A stretch of 64,000 nucleotides of DNA, taken from contig CM024766.1 of assembly GCA_014218235.1 (NCBI GenBank), positions 46,093,359 to 46,157,358 on the forward strand. Direction: 5' to 3'. Positions 11,145-22,765 of this stretch are shown here, in pieces; position 1 is the first letter of the stretch, and the number at the start of each line of letters is the position of its first letter. A program made the translations under genes and the position numbers. This stretch comes from Colocasia esculenta (Eukaryota; Streptophyta; Magnoliopsida; Alismatales; Araceae). The notes under the pieces are model-generated. The model was not told the origin of the DNA. It did not search any database and saw only the letters and a program-made list of their open reading frames with translations.

Positions 11145-12047
11145 TTATGGAGTTCTTGGTGAAGAAAACTTGTGAAAAATTTGAAGTTCAGCACATAAAT
11201 CAGAAAAGGATTGGTTTTCAAATTCTCCCCCATGATCAGTCAAAATATTTTTGATTTTATATGAAAAATTTGTTAAGGCAGTGGTACAGAATTTCCTGAA
11301 CTCAAGGCAAGTATCACTTTTGTGGGACAAGAAAATGACCCAAGTAAATCTAGTAAAATCATCAATGATTACAAACCCATATCTCTTGCCACTTAGACTT
11401 AGAATTCTTGTTGGGCCAAAAAGGTCCATGTGAAGTAGTTCTAGTGGCCTAGATGTGAGTACCTCATTGAAGTTCTTAAAAGATTTCCTGGTTTGTTTAC
11501 CTTGGGCACAGATCCCACAAACTTGATTTTCAACATTTGAAAAGGATTCAGGAAGACCCTTAACCAGATTCAGCCTTAACAATTTATTTAAAGTTCTGAA
11601 ACTTGCATGGCCAAGTCTTTTGTGCCAAGTCCATGCAATTTCATCTTTATTAGCAACAAAGCAAAGGTTTTCAGAAAAGTTTTTATTAAGGTCAATCATA
11701 TAAACATTGTTTTCCCTTTTTCCAAAAAATTTAATTTTATCAGTTGATGAATCAATTATTTTGCAAAAATCAGATTCAAACACAACTTTGTGACATTTGT
11801 CACATAGTTGGCTGATACTGAGCAAGTTGTAATCAAGACCATCAACTAATAAAACACTATCAACAGAGTTTGAGGAAGTTTGACCAACCTTTCCAGATCC
11901 AATGATCTTTCCTTTATTTTTACCTCCAAATGTTACTAAACCTCCCTCTTTCTCTAGCAGGAAAGAAAATTTTGCTTTATCTCCAGTCATGTGTCGTGAA
12001 CACCCACTATTAAGGAACCACACGTTTGAATTGGGTGCACGACCTTC
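11145..12047 (-). pseudogene. pol: RT-B protease and integrase N-terminal part
   Basis: Begins after an in-frame TAG at 12048-12050. The aspartic protease motif reads WFLNSGCSRHMTG, where copia elements have WYLDSG: the catalytic Asp is Asn, so the protease should be dead. Next are the pre-integrase zinc region (WHKRLGHASF and VCGICAQGK give the HHCC pattern) and the integrase core with LHMDLFGPT (first Asp) and LTDHGGEFEN (second Asp). Translation would stop at 11145, before the catalytic Glu. Integrase inserts the DNA copy into the host genome. Confidence 0.92.
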
Positions 12048-12140
12048 CTACAAGATCAATCAATGAAGAGAAGATTTTGGTACCCAAACAGTGTTGGGAC
12101 CATCAGAATGTTTGGACATTTTCATCAAATCTTTTCTTAT

Positions 12141-12860
12141 CTAAATTTGGTTTGTTTTTAATTTTGGTTTTATGACATTGGTGTTCTCTGACTTTTTCAT
12201 TTTCTTCTTTTCTTTAGGAATGAAAACACCAGAGTTTTTGGTAGGAGGGGTGTTTTTCATTTGAGCATGAGAATTCAGATTAGGAGGTGGAATCCAAGGA
12301 TTTTGTTGGTACATCAGAAAGTTTGGATAGAAAAATTGAGGATGATACCAACATGGATTGTTATACCATTGGCTCCAATCAGCTTGATAACTTGTCTTGG
12401 AAGTCCAAGGTTCTTCATGAATGACTTCCTTTGACTTTTTCTTATTTTTCAAATTTTTATTTGAATCTTTGATTTTGTTGTTTGTTGAGCAGGTCGACCT
12501 CTCTTTGACTGGTGTCGACACTACAGCCACAGAAGCCTTCTTCTTGTGGACTGGTGTCGACCTGTCAGAAGATTGTGTCGACCTGGTTGCCTTGTCTTTG
12601 GTCTGAGTTTTTGGACTTTTTTGTGTTTTTCTTGATGTTTGTTTTATTTCTGTGTTCTCAAGATTAGGACCTTTGACAAATTCAATTAATGGTGCTTTAT
12701 CTTTTTTCTCACCTGATTTACCTTTCTTAGGTTTCTGTTTGTTAAATCCTAGTCCATGAGAAATTGATTTCATATTTGTTCCCAACAAGGCCTCTAAATT
12801 ATCTTTGCCATTTGTGAATGTTTCAATAACTTCATCTTTTTGTCTTAGCTGGTTTTCCAA
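12141..12860 (-). pseudogene. gag: RT-B gag-protease linker
   Basis: Lys- and Ser-rich linker, then an aromatic stretch (WSQWYNNPCWYHPQFFYPNF), then a basic tail; it stops at 12141. Downstream the same frame continues through WVPKSS to the protease, interrupted by TGA (12060-12062) and TAG (12048-12050). It overlaps the gag frame by about 16 nt through a frameshift near 12850. The part at 12493-12582 encodes RST/VST peptides because it contains four TGTCGAC sites on a 21-nt lattice. Confidence 0.75.
12493..12582. repeat. TGTCGAC sites inside RT-B coding sequence
   Basis: GTCGAC at 12493, 12514, 12556 and 12577: distances 21, 42 and 21, all multiples of 21 nt (7 codons). The gap between 12519 and 12556 has CAGAAGCCTTCTTC, like the spacers of the LTR arrays. 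A lone further copy (GTCGACG) is at 7107-7113. Confidence 0.9.
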
Positions 12861-14062
12861 GATTTTGATTTCTTCAATCTTTTGTTGTTTATCTTGGTTT
12901 TCTTTTTCCAGCTTCTCAGATAAGTCTTTGAATTCATTGGTGGCCTTTTGAGAGCTAGCTTGAGTTCATCAATCAGATTCAGAAGATTTTCTTTTTCTTC
13001 ATTCAATTCTGTTACTTCTTTTTCTAGTTCACAAATTCTTTTGTTTGAGGATTGATTATTGTAAATGCTTTCAATTTTCTTTTTGAGATGTCTATTTTCT
13101 TTCCTCATTTCAGTATAGTTCTCAACTAATTCAGCATAAGCATCCTGCCAATCTTCAACAGAAAAATTTTCAAAATAAGTGATTACCTTTCCATCTGAGC
13201 TGTTTGCCATGAAGCAAATCTCCTCACTTCCAGAGCTTGAGGATTTTTCTTCTTCTTCATTTTCACTTGTGTCCTCATCAGACCAAGTGGCTACCATGGC
13301 CTTCGGCTTCTTGAATTTGTGAATTTTCTTGTGCTTCTCCTTCTTGTTCTCAGGACATTCTCCCTTCATATGTCCTGGCTTGTTGAACCTGTAGCAAATG
13401 ACAATATCGTCAGATTTTTGATTCTTGTTAGAGTTTGCATTAGAAAAGGGTGTGTTTCTTTTACCTGAAGAGTATTTCTTTTTACCAGAAAATTTTCCTT
13501 TTCTATATTTCAAGAATTTTCTGAATTGTCTAGTCATGAGGGCAATTTCATCCTCATTTGACTCAGACTCATCAGAACTGGTTTTATCCTGACTTTTGTC
13601 CTTGTTACTAGATGAGGCCTTTAATGCTACTGGCTTGGTTTTGATTAAGTGTTCTTCATTTCTCTTTAAATTGATTTCATATGTCATTAAAGATCCTATT
13701 AATTCATCCAAAGAGATTTTGGACAGATCTTTAGAATCTTCAATAACAGTGGCTTTTGTGTGCCAAATTGAAGAGAGTGAGCGTAGAATCTTTCTTACCA
13801 AGTCAGCATCAGTATAGTCCTTACCTAAGGCCTTCAGTCCGTTGACTATGATCATGAACCTGGCAAACATTTCAGAGATTGTCTCATTAGACTTCATCAT
13901 AAACAATTCATATTCTGAGACAAGTATGTTAGCCTTGGTTTCTTTAACCTGAGATGTTCCCTCATAGAGTACCTCAAGTTTATCCCACATCTCTTTGGCA
14001 GATTTGCACATTGAGATTCTTGAGTACTCTTTGGGGTGAACAGCACATTGAATCATGTTCAT
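12845..14062 (-). pseudogene. gag: RT-B gag, main part
   Basis: Structural protein of the virus-like particle. Residues 1-150 are the UBN2-type gag domain of copia elements (KEYSRISMCKSAKEMWDKL, then YELFMMKSNETISEMFARF). A basic region precedes the zinc knuckle, which reads CYRFNKPGHMKGEC: the second Cys of the CX2CX4HX4C pattern is Phe, so zinc binding should fail. Then comes an acid/Ser-rich part and a coiled coil (ELEKEVTELNEEKENLLNL). It is out of frame with the N-terminal part at 14060 and shifts again near 12850. Confidence 0.88.
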
Positions 14063-14283
14063 GGACTATAATTCAATGTAGCTCTTCTTATCTGTTCCCT
14101 AGTCCAGGTTTCTTCCTCTCCCTGGTTTTCATAGGGTCCTACTTCCACTACTTTCCAGATTTCATAGTTTTGGGCTCTTAGAAACACTTGCATTCTATTT
14201 TTCCAATAAGAATAGTCCATTCCATTAAAGAATGGTGGCCTATTTATGGAATGACCCTCAGCTATGAATCCTTTGGAATCCAT
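14059..14283 (-). pseudogene. gag: RT-B gag N-terminus
   Basis: Starts at the Met at 14283, 116 nt downstream of the PBS, the usual place. It reads MDSKGFIAEGHSINRPPFFNG and then YWKNRMQVFLRAQ, the same opening as RT-A gag at 49796 (RPPLFDG, YWKTRMEFFLQ). A frameshift ends it at 14059; gag carries on in another frame from 14062. Confidence 0.9.
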
Positions 14284-14398
14284 TTACTTAAATAGATGGT
14301 GCAAGGAAGGAAACACTCAGCAAAACAAACAAGCAAGCAAACAAGCAACACAGAACACTCAGAAACTACTCAGATCAGATCAGATCAAGTGTAAACCC

Positions 14399-14410
14399 GC
14401 TCTGATACCA
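14399..14410 (-). other. RT-B primer-binding site
   Basis: TGGTATCAGAGC on the minus strand, complementary to the 3' end of plant initiator tRNA-Met, two bases from the 5' LTR end. Confidence 0.95.
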
Positions 14411-14412
14411 AT

Positions 14413-16032
14413 TGAAGGATCAAAAGAAGGTGTGGACAAGATCTAGAAGGGGGGGGGAATAGATCTAGGCCAACTAATGCGGAAGCTAAACCAGTTTTGA
14501 AAAACCTTTGAATCAGAGTTAGATTAAAAGCAAATTTCACAGATCTGAGAAGATATTAAGTGAGTTAAAACAATTGGAGAGTGAAAACAGTTGATTAGAT
14601 AGATTCAAACGATCCTATGCATTCATCTATCGAAGAGTAATTTCAAACCACAAAGAGACCAATGCACAGAGATTTTTAGGTGGTTCGAAAATCACACCAT
14701 GTGACTCCTACATCCACCCCTCACACACAGTGAGGATCCACTAACAACCTGGGTAACACAACCCACACAGGAGCCTGACAACTCCACAAGTGAGTTAGAC
14801 AACTCACACACTACCTAGAGCAAGACTACTCTAGACTCTGAGCAAGACTGCTCAACAACCCAACTTGAGTGCGACAACTCAAAGACCTGAGCACACAGGC
14901 TCACAACCACATGCTAGAACAAAAACAACAAGATGCAGATCCTCTAGCCATGATCTGATCTATTAAGGCCAATTCAAGAAGATTGGTGCAACAGATTATG
15001 CACAACTTCTAGAATAGCCAGGAAGAGACAAGAAAGACTTTAGACTCTAGTTGACAATTCTTGTTCTTCAAGAAAACTCCCTTGTAGAGGCCGAATTGGA
15101 AGAATCTTGATCACTTGAAGTCCCTTGGCCGATGCTCTGCACTTTTGATCTTGGGATCTTCCTTGAGAGCTTCACAATTGCAGGCTTCTACTTGATCTGC
15201 TCCTCTGAAGTTGATGCTAGTGCTTCATGTTGATCAGACTTCGATCCTTGTGCTTGGAGAAGGGTGAATTGAGGTGTGAAGCACAAGAGAGAGCAAGAAC
15301 AGGGAGGAGAGACTCTCTGGCCGCCGCTTGGAGGTTTCTAGAGGCTCTTCTGAGATTCTCTTGGGATGAGTGCTCTTAAGGAGGGTATTTATACCCTAAA
15401 TATCCGAAAGATACCCTTGGGGTATGTGGGCACATGATCCAATGTTGATCTGACATCTCCCTGGGGTGCCACGTGTCCAGGAGGAATCTTAAGTCACAGA
15501 GATTCCAGAGTGTGTCGACTTGCCCAAGGGGTGTGTCGACACACTGTCCCAGACTGGCCAAATACTTCCCTGGAAGAGGTCTCTAGTGTCGACCTGAGAT
15601 CAGATGGTGTCGACCTGCTGTCCCAGACAGCAAAACTGGCCTTCTGGGAAGGCTATCTAGTGTCGACACTGCCTGATTTGGTGTCGACCTGAGATGGGGT
15701 GGTGTCGACCTGCTCTGGACTCGTGTCGACCTGAGATGGACTTTTCTTCACATTTCTGCCTTTGTTCTGAGCCATTGTGTCGACACCAAGGTTGGTTGTG
15801 TCGACACTACCTTTGCAGAAAATGTTTGTTCCTGAGAAAATAAACACATAAATCATTAGATAAATGTATTATCATGAATATCAATGATAAATGTGCTTAG
15901 AAACATGCTTTTTGAATATTGTAATTTCAGGTGATGTAATTTACATGTTCCAATGATTATGCATTAAAATCACAACTTGTCATAATCAAAATATGAGGGG
16001 AAATGATTTGTTTTTTCACACTCAACTCAACA
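14413..16032 (-). repeat. RT-B 5' LTR
   Basis: 1,620 bp, nearly identical to 3267-4893 apart from scattered substitutions, mostly transitions, and a shorter G run. TATA box at 15386-15393. On the coding strand it ends beside the PBS. Confidence 0.95.
15514..15805. repeat. TGTCGAC array in RT-B 5' LTR
   Basis: Same ten GTCGAC sites and spacings as 4375-4666. One site differs only in its flank (GTCGACTTG for GTCGACCTG). Confidence 0.95.
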
Positions 16033-16037
16033 TAATG

Positions 16038-16070
16038 AAATAAAAGTATATGAGGATGGACTAATCATCA
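16038..16070 (-). repeat. RT-A 3' LTR, last segment
   Basis: Resumes the LTR after RT-B. It matches 51897-51929, including GGATGGACTAATCATCA, and ends next to the RT-A PPT. Confidence 0.88.
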
Positions 16071-16085
16071 ATCTCCCCCTTTTTG
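16071..16085 (-). promoter_or_regulatory. RT-A polypurine tract
   Basis: AAAAAGGGGGAGAT on the minus strand, touching the 3' LTR. A second tract, AAAAAGGGGGAGAA, is at 16189-16202, before the extra ORF stop. Confidence 0.85.
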
Positions 16086-16276
16086 GTGATGACAAAATCA
16101 TAACAAAACATAACTTATAATGTGCTGAAATGAACTTACTATACTTAAGTAAATTTGTTGACATGTATTTCAGAATGTTTTATTTTCTCCCCCTTTTTGT
16201 CATTAAGCAAAAAGATTCAAAGTAGACAAAGAAGAGAAGAAAGATAAATGGAAGACAGAATAGACATTATATTATT

Positions 16277-16988
16277 TCACTGAGGAGGTACAGGAATGTA
16301 GAACGCAAGGGACAGAAGGGAGGCATAGCGAGTAATGATCGGCCATGCCTTGTGTTTCTGCTCTTCAAAATATTGTTGAAAAGCTCCATAAACAATAGAG
16401 TAGGAGGGTCCCATAACAGGAGCCATCCTCTGGATGTGTAGTTGCCTTTGAGCTTCTATGAAAGTGCCATATTCATTGCTACCAAGAGAAAGTTTGTAGA
16501 GGGTAGAGGTGCCAAAACTAGCATGCTGGAGGAACTGATCAACAGAAATTGGATAGAAAATCTGATTGGCCTTCAGTTCCTTTTTCATAGCCATATACAC
16601 CTTGTATCTCTCAACCCATGTATCAAATGGATCTCGAACAAGATGAATGGAGTTCAGATCTAGAAATTCTGTAGCAGACAAAGGAGGTTGATTGGATCTG
16701 GCCTGAGAAGCATTGAGAGCAACAAGCTGTTGAGCAGTGAGAGGGTAAAGTCTTTCCCAGTCTGATGGAGATAGCCGCTCACATTCAGACAAAAGAGGGG
16801 CAAGAACATCAGACTTGATGTGGCCCTGGAGATATTCCCAGTAGATAAATCTATGGAATGCAAGGGACTTTCCTTTCTGCACTGAAATGCGCCCCATTAC
16901 CCTGGCAAATCTTTCAAAAATGAGAGGGCCTACTGTAGATTCCATGACTAAGGAATAAAGTGGAGGCAGGAACACAACATCTGGAATC
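16277..16988 (-). pseudogene. RT-A extra ORF, C-terminal part
   Basis: Function unknown. The frame is open from the solo LTR boundary to the stop at 16277 and encodes about 235 residues (for example IPDVVFLPPLYSLVMESTVG, SECERLSPSDWERLYPL). The part of the open frame reading into 16994-17077 is solo LTR sequence, not gene. The reading frame matches exactly on the far side of the solo LTR (QFWQAISLLGS near 19900), so the two pieces were one gene before insertion at TCCAA. Confidence 0.85.
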
Positions 16989-18780
16989 TCCAATGTAACG
17001 CCCCTCTTAGACCCAGTACAGTTATACCAACTCACATTGGATCTAACAGAGGTATTACAGTGGAATAAATCCAACAATTGACGGTACAGGTTGAGATATA
17101 CACAAATGACAACTCAATTCCAATAATAAGCAACATAATATGGAACTAAATGATTGTAATCAACATTATACTCAAATATAAAGTCTAGTGCATAAACGAG
17201 ATATAACAATAGACCCAAACTTATTACATTTCATAGTCCAAATGCATAAAGGAAAGTACATATAGTCCTCACATACAAGAGTCACTCTAAAACCTCTCAA
17301 CCAATCTAAGTCTTCACATCCTCTCGCTCCGAGTCAGTGTGAACTAACTCCTGAGTGTCCTCTGGTTCTCCTGAAATGTTAAGCAAGTATGAGTCTACAA
17401 GACTCAACAAATCACATGAAAGACAGTTCACGATATTATAAATATAATAGGTTTAAATCATGGTAACATATTATCACTCATTTCATTGATATCATATACT
17501 CTTCCTACTAACATGGTTCTAAGTCAATTGGCAATCATTCATTCATAGCATTCTAATTATTATGGAATCTACTTATTGTCATGTAACATATAAACTATTT
17601 TAGTGAAAGCCTACGCTACATTATGCAATATACAATAGTTATCATGTAACAATTAATCATTTAAACATGTAGCAATTCTTTTACATAACAATTTGCATGT
17701 AATTCATGTAACATTTAACACATAGACATGTAGCATGAAATCATGTAGACAATGTTCATATAGGCATGTAACGTGTAGGTCATGTAGACATGTAGATATT
17801 TTCATTTATTTGCCAAGACATAGCCCACACTATTATAGAGATCATATAGCACATTTTCATGTAGTCATTCACTTATCACCTAGGCAAAGCGGTGATGAAG
17901 TATTGGTATTTGCGCAAAATTGGGGAAAGTCCTTCCCACCTTAACCAGTAGAACTTGTCTACCTCCAGGATTTCAATCCGTTGCCCACGGACTCATTCAT
18001 TCATTTACATATAGGTGAACCATTACCATCTGGGCATCTATGGTGTAGTTCATTGTAGGAATCTCTAATATAGCAATGTCTTGATTGGCACTTCTTTTCA
18101 ATGCATGCACTAACATGTATGATACCATTTAATTTACATTTCATGAAATTTTAACATATGACAATGCAATAACCTATAGCATGTCCTTTCAGTTCTGAAA
18201 TTCTATTTTCTGCATGACAGACCCCTATCATGATACTAAATGCAACACATTCAATCATGTACATGTATTTTTATTTAAATTCTACATGCAGTTCATTATT
18301 CAGAAATTCATAACAGGATGTGCAAATGTCTAAAAATTTCAAAAATTTAACAAAAATTTAGAATCATGATATACTATGCACATGCCAAATTTCATAATTT
18401 TCTAATCTTTGTAACCATTTTTCATGAATTAATACCATCAATTCGATTAATTAACATGGTACAACATTTAGTAAAAGATCAAGGAATTTTTATATAAATA
18501 GAGAACCACTGGCATGCTGTATCTCTCACTATAATTCAGTCCTCAATCATTCATATTCTAACATACATCATTTTACAATCCATTACACTTGTCTTTTGTC
18601 TAACATCAATAACATTCATATATATATATAGATATAAATGGCCTGTTTACTATTGCAATAATTGGTCCATATTATAACAGTAAACAAACACCCTAAACAT
18701 CACATGGTCGAAACTCATACAAGCATGGATCATATATAGGCAATTAGAATCAGTTTTCTGGAAATACATGTTACTGATAA

Positions 18781-19005
18781 ACTTGACGGCAAGGTATGTG
18801 GCGTTTACTGATGTAGACGTCCACATACTTTGTCGTTAAGCCTAAATAGACGGTGGCACATAGCGCCGTTAACACATACTGACGGCAGCACATAGCGCCG
18901 TTTACATATAATAAAAGTCAGAAAAAGAATGCTGATCACATGAAGTAGACGGCAGTCGATGCTGCCATTTACAAGATATAGACAGCCAGCGATCTGGACG
19001 TCAAA
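18781..19005. repeat. 28-nt dyad array, cluster 2 of LTR1
   Basis: Six imperfect inverted repeats, each 28 nt, start at 18781, 18813, 18846, 18878, 18945 and 18978; spacing is 32, 33, 32, 67 and 33 bp. The typical unit is GTAGACGGC, about ten bases, then GCCGTTTAC. It lies about 830-1,050 bp from the LTR 5' end. Confidence 0.85.
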
Positions 19006-19559
19006 TTCTTAAGTGCAGAAAACACAGAAACCCTACATGAAATAACACAACTTCTACGCCTTCCCGTAGGTTATTTGCATGCTTTAAAAATACGGAAAAA
19101 TGGTAAATAGATAGTGTATCATATCCTAAACTGAACCCCCCATGTAACTTGCCTTTAACCCTCCTACAGGAGTGACGATCTTAAGCCCGAAGAAGCCCGC
19201 CTCGTCAGTGAGGCAGTTCTTCCCGCCGACTCCAAACGCTTCAATCAGCCACCTAAGCAAGTTCTTCTGCTTGGATGTGCTCCTGATCTCGAAGCTGGTC
19301 GAATCCCCTTGGTTCAGAAGCCTCCAATCCGCACGAACTAGCACAGAATCGCCCTTCCTCGGCCCTCTTTCTCTCCTCCAAAACCAGAGTAAAAACCCCT
19401 TTCTAATCGCGGAATCTGGTCTTATAAAGACCTCCTACACAATGACCAACCTAAATCCTGACCCTCAGATCCTAAACGCTCGGATCATCGCATTAAAACC
19501 CCCTGGAAACGGCCGATCTCTCTTTCCCCGAACGGAAATATCAAAAGCATGCAAGTCAG

Positions 19560-19748
19560 CTTAACGTCAATGGAAATTGTCGTCAGCCTCAATGTAAACG
19601 TCCATCGATGACGTCGTTTACAGGCTTGCCCAAAAATTAAATAATTCTGAAAATAATAAACGACACAATAGTCTGTCGTTAACAGAAAATAAACGGCAGG
19701 CGATCTTGCCGCTAACAGGTATTAACGCCAAAGGATGTTGATGCCAAG
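19560..19748. repeat. 28-nt dyad array, cluster 1 of LTR1
   Basis: Five 28-nt dyads start at 19560, 19594, 19656, 19689 and 19721, at distances 34, 62, 33 and 32. Examples of arms: GTAAACG with CGTTTAC (19594), ACGACA with TGTCGT (19656), ACGGCA with TGCCGC (19689). Confidence 0.85.
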
Positions 19749-19834
19749 TTCCACACAGAACAACTTTCAAACACATGCAGTATTAAACATACAATTTGCA
19801 AAATAAATCCAAGAAAATTTTCTAGGGCACTACA

Positions 19835-22765
19835 TCCAATGTGGCAAAGTCCACTTGGATGGAGGTGGTGTGAGCAGCATTCGAACCAAGAAGTGAAATA
19901 GCTTGCCAGAATTGGCCAAGCTGAACTTCGGGCAGATTATGGAGATATCAGTAGTCATTAAACATCTGGAAGTACCTAATGAGCTTAATCTCCTTCTGGA
20001 TGAAAGGACCCCAGGTATTTTTGTGATGAATCACAAACCACTCAGAGAGAGTGAGTGGGTGATCCCTGGGTGGGAACCGAGCGGAGCTGGCAGATAAGAA
20101 TTGCCTGTATAAAGACTGATGACCCCGAGCCCACTGATCTTCAGTTTTAGCCTCAGTCAGGGAGAAGATTTTTGACTATTTGGCTTTGGAAAGAGGAGAG
20201 AGAGGGAGGACAATATTTAGGTGGTCGGTAAGATTAAGGTGAGGAAGGCCAAAAATGGTGGCAAATGTGCATTTCTGGAGGAATTCACAATAGATAGACC
20301 TTCTTAGATTTTCAACAGAGAGAGAAAATCAAAGAGGTGGAAAACAAGGCTCAGAAGAGGTGGCAAGGCTGAAAGATAGTTTTCTCTTTTTAGGAACATG
20401 GCTGGAAGAGCCTGTCCTATGAATGTGAGTGCCAACTAACAGGACTGAGCGAAGTATGGCTACTTCAAACTCATCTTTGTTGTCCTGGATTTCATGACCT
20501 TCAATTTGGGCACCCTGAGGAATGATTGTAACAAAAGAGGGAGGAGTAGGAGGATGAAGAAAAGAATGAGAAGTAGATGGAGGTGATATAGATGGTCCAA
20601 CTGATGAAGGACCAAAGAGGAGGCTCTAGCTGAGGAGGATGATGCTGGAGGTTCCTCAGAAGGAGGAGGAGGAATGAATGTGGAAGGAGTAGGAGAAGAG
20701 GAGGTTGTGGTAGGAAATGGTGTAGGTGAGGAAATGTGCTTGGGTAGGGGTTGTTTGAAGGTGGCAGGAGCTGGAGGAGCAGTGGTAGATGAAGGTGGAG
20801 AAGGAGGGGCTGAAGTTTGAAGAGGAGAAGTAGGGGTCTCTGGGGGCACAACCTCTTCTACAGGTGCTTCAACTCTTCCTGGCTCTTCTTGAGATTCCAC
20901 TGGCCCGGATGGCCCTGACTGCTCATCCACAACTGGCCCTGGTGGCCTTGATTCTTCTTGTGCTGCCTGACTTGATTCCTCAACAACCTTTGGCCCTGAT
21001 GGCCCTGAATTCTCAACAACAACTGGCCCTAATGGCCAGACTTCTTCAACAGATGGCCCTACTGGCCAGACTTCTGCTTCCTCAATCCTTGGCCCTGATG
21101 GCCCTGAACTACTTTCTGGTATAGCAGGAGCGGGAGCAGGAGGGGCAGAAGTAGATATTTGTGCCCTTATCAGATTTGAAAGAATAGACACTGATTCCTT
21201 CATGCTTCCCAACTCACTTCTCACCCATCTTAATGCATTTCTGACCATTCCCATTTCCTTAGCTCCAGTGCTCTGACTTATAAATATTGAAGCAATATCT
21301 GATTGGACAGAGCAGAGAACCTGACTTTGTGTATCTAGTCTCTCAATAACTGGTTTCAAGTGCACATGGACTTTTATTTTCCTTGATCTCTGGTGTGCCT
21401 TTCTTGTAAGGAGTGGAATTTAAGTGGCCACACCCTTGCCCTTGACACTTGTGCCAACATCTGGCTCCACATTATCAACATTATCCTCATCAGAGGTGCT
21501 CTCCACAACACCTTCTTGAAATTGATCAGCAGGGGCACTAGTTGTGTGGTTCCCCTGAGTCTCTACATCCTTTTCAGCTACATGCTCCCCCTGAATAGGA
21601 GCATCTTCCATCTGAACATCTATACTGTGGCATGATGCCACAACTTCCTCTTGCTCCCCTTGAGTGCTGGTGATTGATTCCAGCACATCTCTAAGCACAT
21701 ATGCTACAATTGAGGTGGGGGTTTCTGCCTCTGATACTTGCCCAACGGGCTCAATATGCTCATGAGGTATCTCTTCAATTCTACTTAAATTGACCCTTGG
21801 AACTTCAGTTCTGACCTCTACTGCTACTGCTGCTTGCTCTTCTTGGATCACTGGAATCTCTACTCTTTCTTCTTCTTGCTGAATTTGAACTTCTAGAGCT
21901 TCTGCCACAGGAGCTTCGATTCTTACAGCTACTTCTTCTTCTGCCTCTGCAATTTGAACTTCTTGGGCTTCCCCAATAATTGATTCACCTTCAGCAACTG
22001 AGGTCTTTGTCCAAACCCCAGCTACAAGGGAGAAACCACTCTTCTTCAAATTTTTGGACCTGATAGCTTGGCCCATCTTCTCAGAGACTTCACCATTCAA
22101 ACTGATGTTGTAGTGCTGGAAAATCTTTGTCAGCAGGTGAGCATAGGGAAGAGAGACGTTGAGCTTGTTCTTTGTGTCCCAAATTGTTGCTGTTGCAAAG
22201 TTCATTCTCTCAATTATTACCTCTGCCATATTAATGTCTTGGTTCTAAATCCCCAGAACATCATATCCGAATCAGCTTTAGTGCATGTGGAGAAAGTTGC
22301 GCTCCTGAGCATGAGAATATGACAAAGAATGAAATGTAAAATCCTGTTGAAGGCGTTCAGATGGTTGATGTCAATCTTTCCATCCTTCAACTTATACTCA
22401 GTACCAATAATCCCCAAACCCTTGACATGGATGTCAACACTATCTACCCTACTGCGACCGGCGGTAGACACACCAAACAGGGATTCTAACAGATCATATG
22501 TAATATGAATAGGGGTGCCCTTCACTGTGGAGGTGAGGGATCCATCTTCTTCTACCTTCAGACAAACATAAAAAGCTTTCACTAAATCCGAATAACTTGC
22601 CTCTGAGATTGTCACCATCCTTGACCATTTCATCTGCTCCATGGCTGCAACTACACTGTGCATGCCGTTCTTTTCCAGATCAGCTACATCCACAGCCTTG
22701 TTCCTACAGAGCTTCATCTTCACCACTGCAAATCTTGCCTGTTGCTCAGCTGTGAGGAACGCCAC
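19835..22765 (-). pseudogene. RT-A extra ORF, N-terminal and middle parts
   Basis: Function unknown. Starts at the Met at 22765 (MAFLTAEQQARFAVVKMKL). About 180 residues resemble the 'putative plant transposon protein' domain (ITYDLLESLFGV, then NRILHFILCHILM). It shifts frame near 22225 and continues with LPYAHLLTKIFQHYNISLNG, matching LPYAAHLTAVFKHFGVPLE of RT-B. Then follow an acidic Glu/Val/Ala-rich region, a stop at 21420, a Pro/Ser-rich region with GPSGP repeats from GGCCCTGATGGCCCTG-like DNA (20880-21115), frameshifts near 20500-20650, and stops in 19900-20460. With the part at 16277-16988 the gene spanned about 3.6 kb, clearly longer than RT-B's. Confidence 0.78.

Larger units (their letters stand above)
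3267..16032 (-). mobile_element. RT-B: complete Sirevirus-like Ty1/copia element
   Basis: Full-length element of 12,766 bp with a perfect 5-bp TSD, TAATG, at 3262-3266 and 16033-16037. LTRs (3267-4893 and 14413-16032) begin TG and end CA on the plus strand. The minus-strand order is PBS, gag, protease, integrase, reverse transcriptase, RNase H, a 1.5-kb spacer, an extra ORF, PPT. Integrase before reverse transcriptase makes it Ty1/copia; the long ORF after pol and the PPT next to TGTTGGGTTGAGTG are Sirevirus (SIRE/Maximus) traits. By eye the LTRs differ at about two dozen sites, so the insertion is fairly young, yet no ORF is intact. It sits inside the RT-A 3' LTR. Confidence 0.95.
16994..19834 (-). 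mobile_element. Solo gypsy-type LTR (LTR1)
   Basis: 2,841 bp from TGTAACGCCCC to GGGCACTACA on the plus strand, flanked by the perfect TSD TCCAA (16989-16993 and 19835-19839). No internal region is present, so it is a solo LTR left by recombination between two LTRs. Orientation is from similarity to 1-1871 and from typical 3'-end blocks (GACTCGGAGCGAGAGG on the minus strand). It splits the RT-A extra ORF. The open frames at 17735 and 19172 lie within it and show no domain. Confidence 0.95.

Noticed and set aside
20501..20640. A run of Leu/Phe/Ile in the RT-A extra ORF that looks like a membrane segment of an envelope protein
   Set aside because: It appears only after a frameshift. The neighbouring frame continues the Pro/Ser-rich sequence, so the hydrophobic stretch is an artefact.
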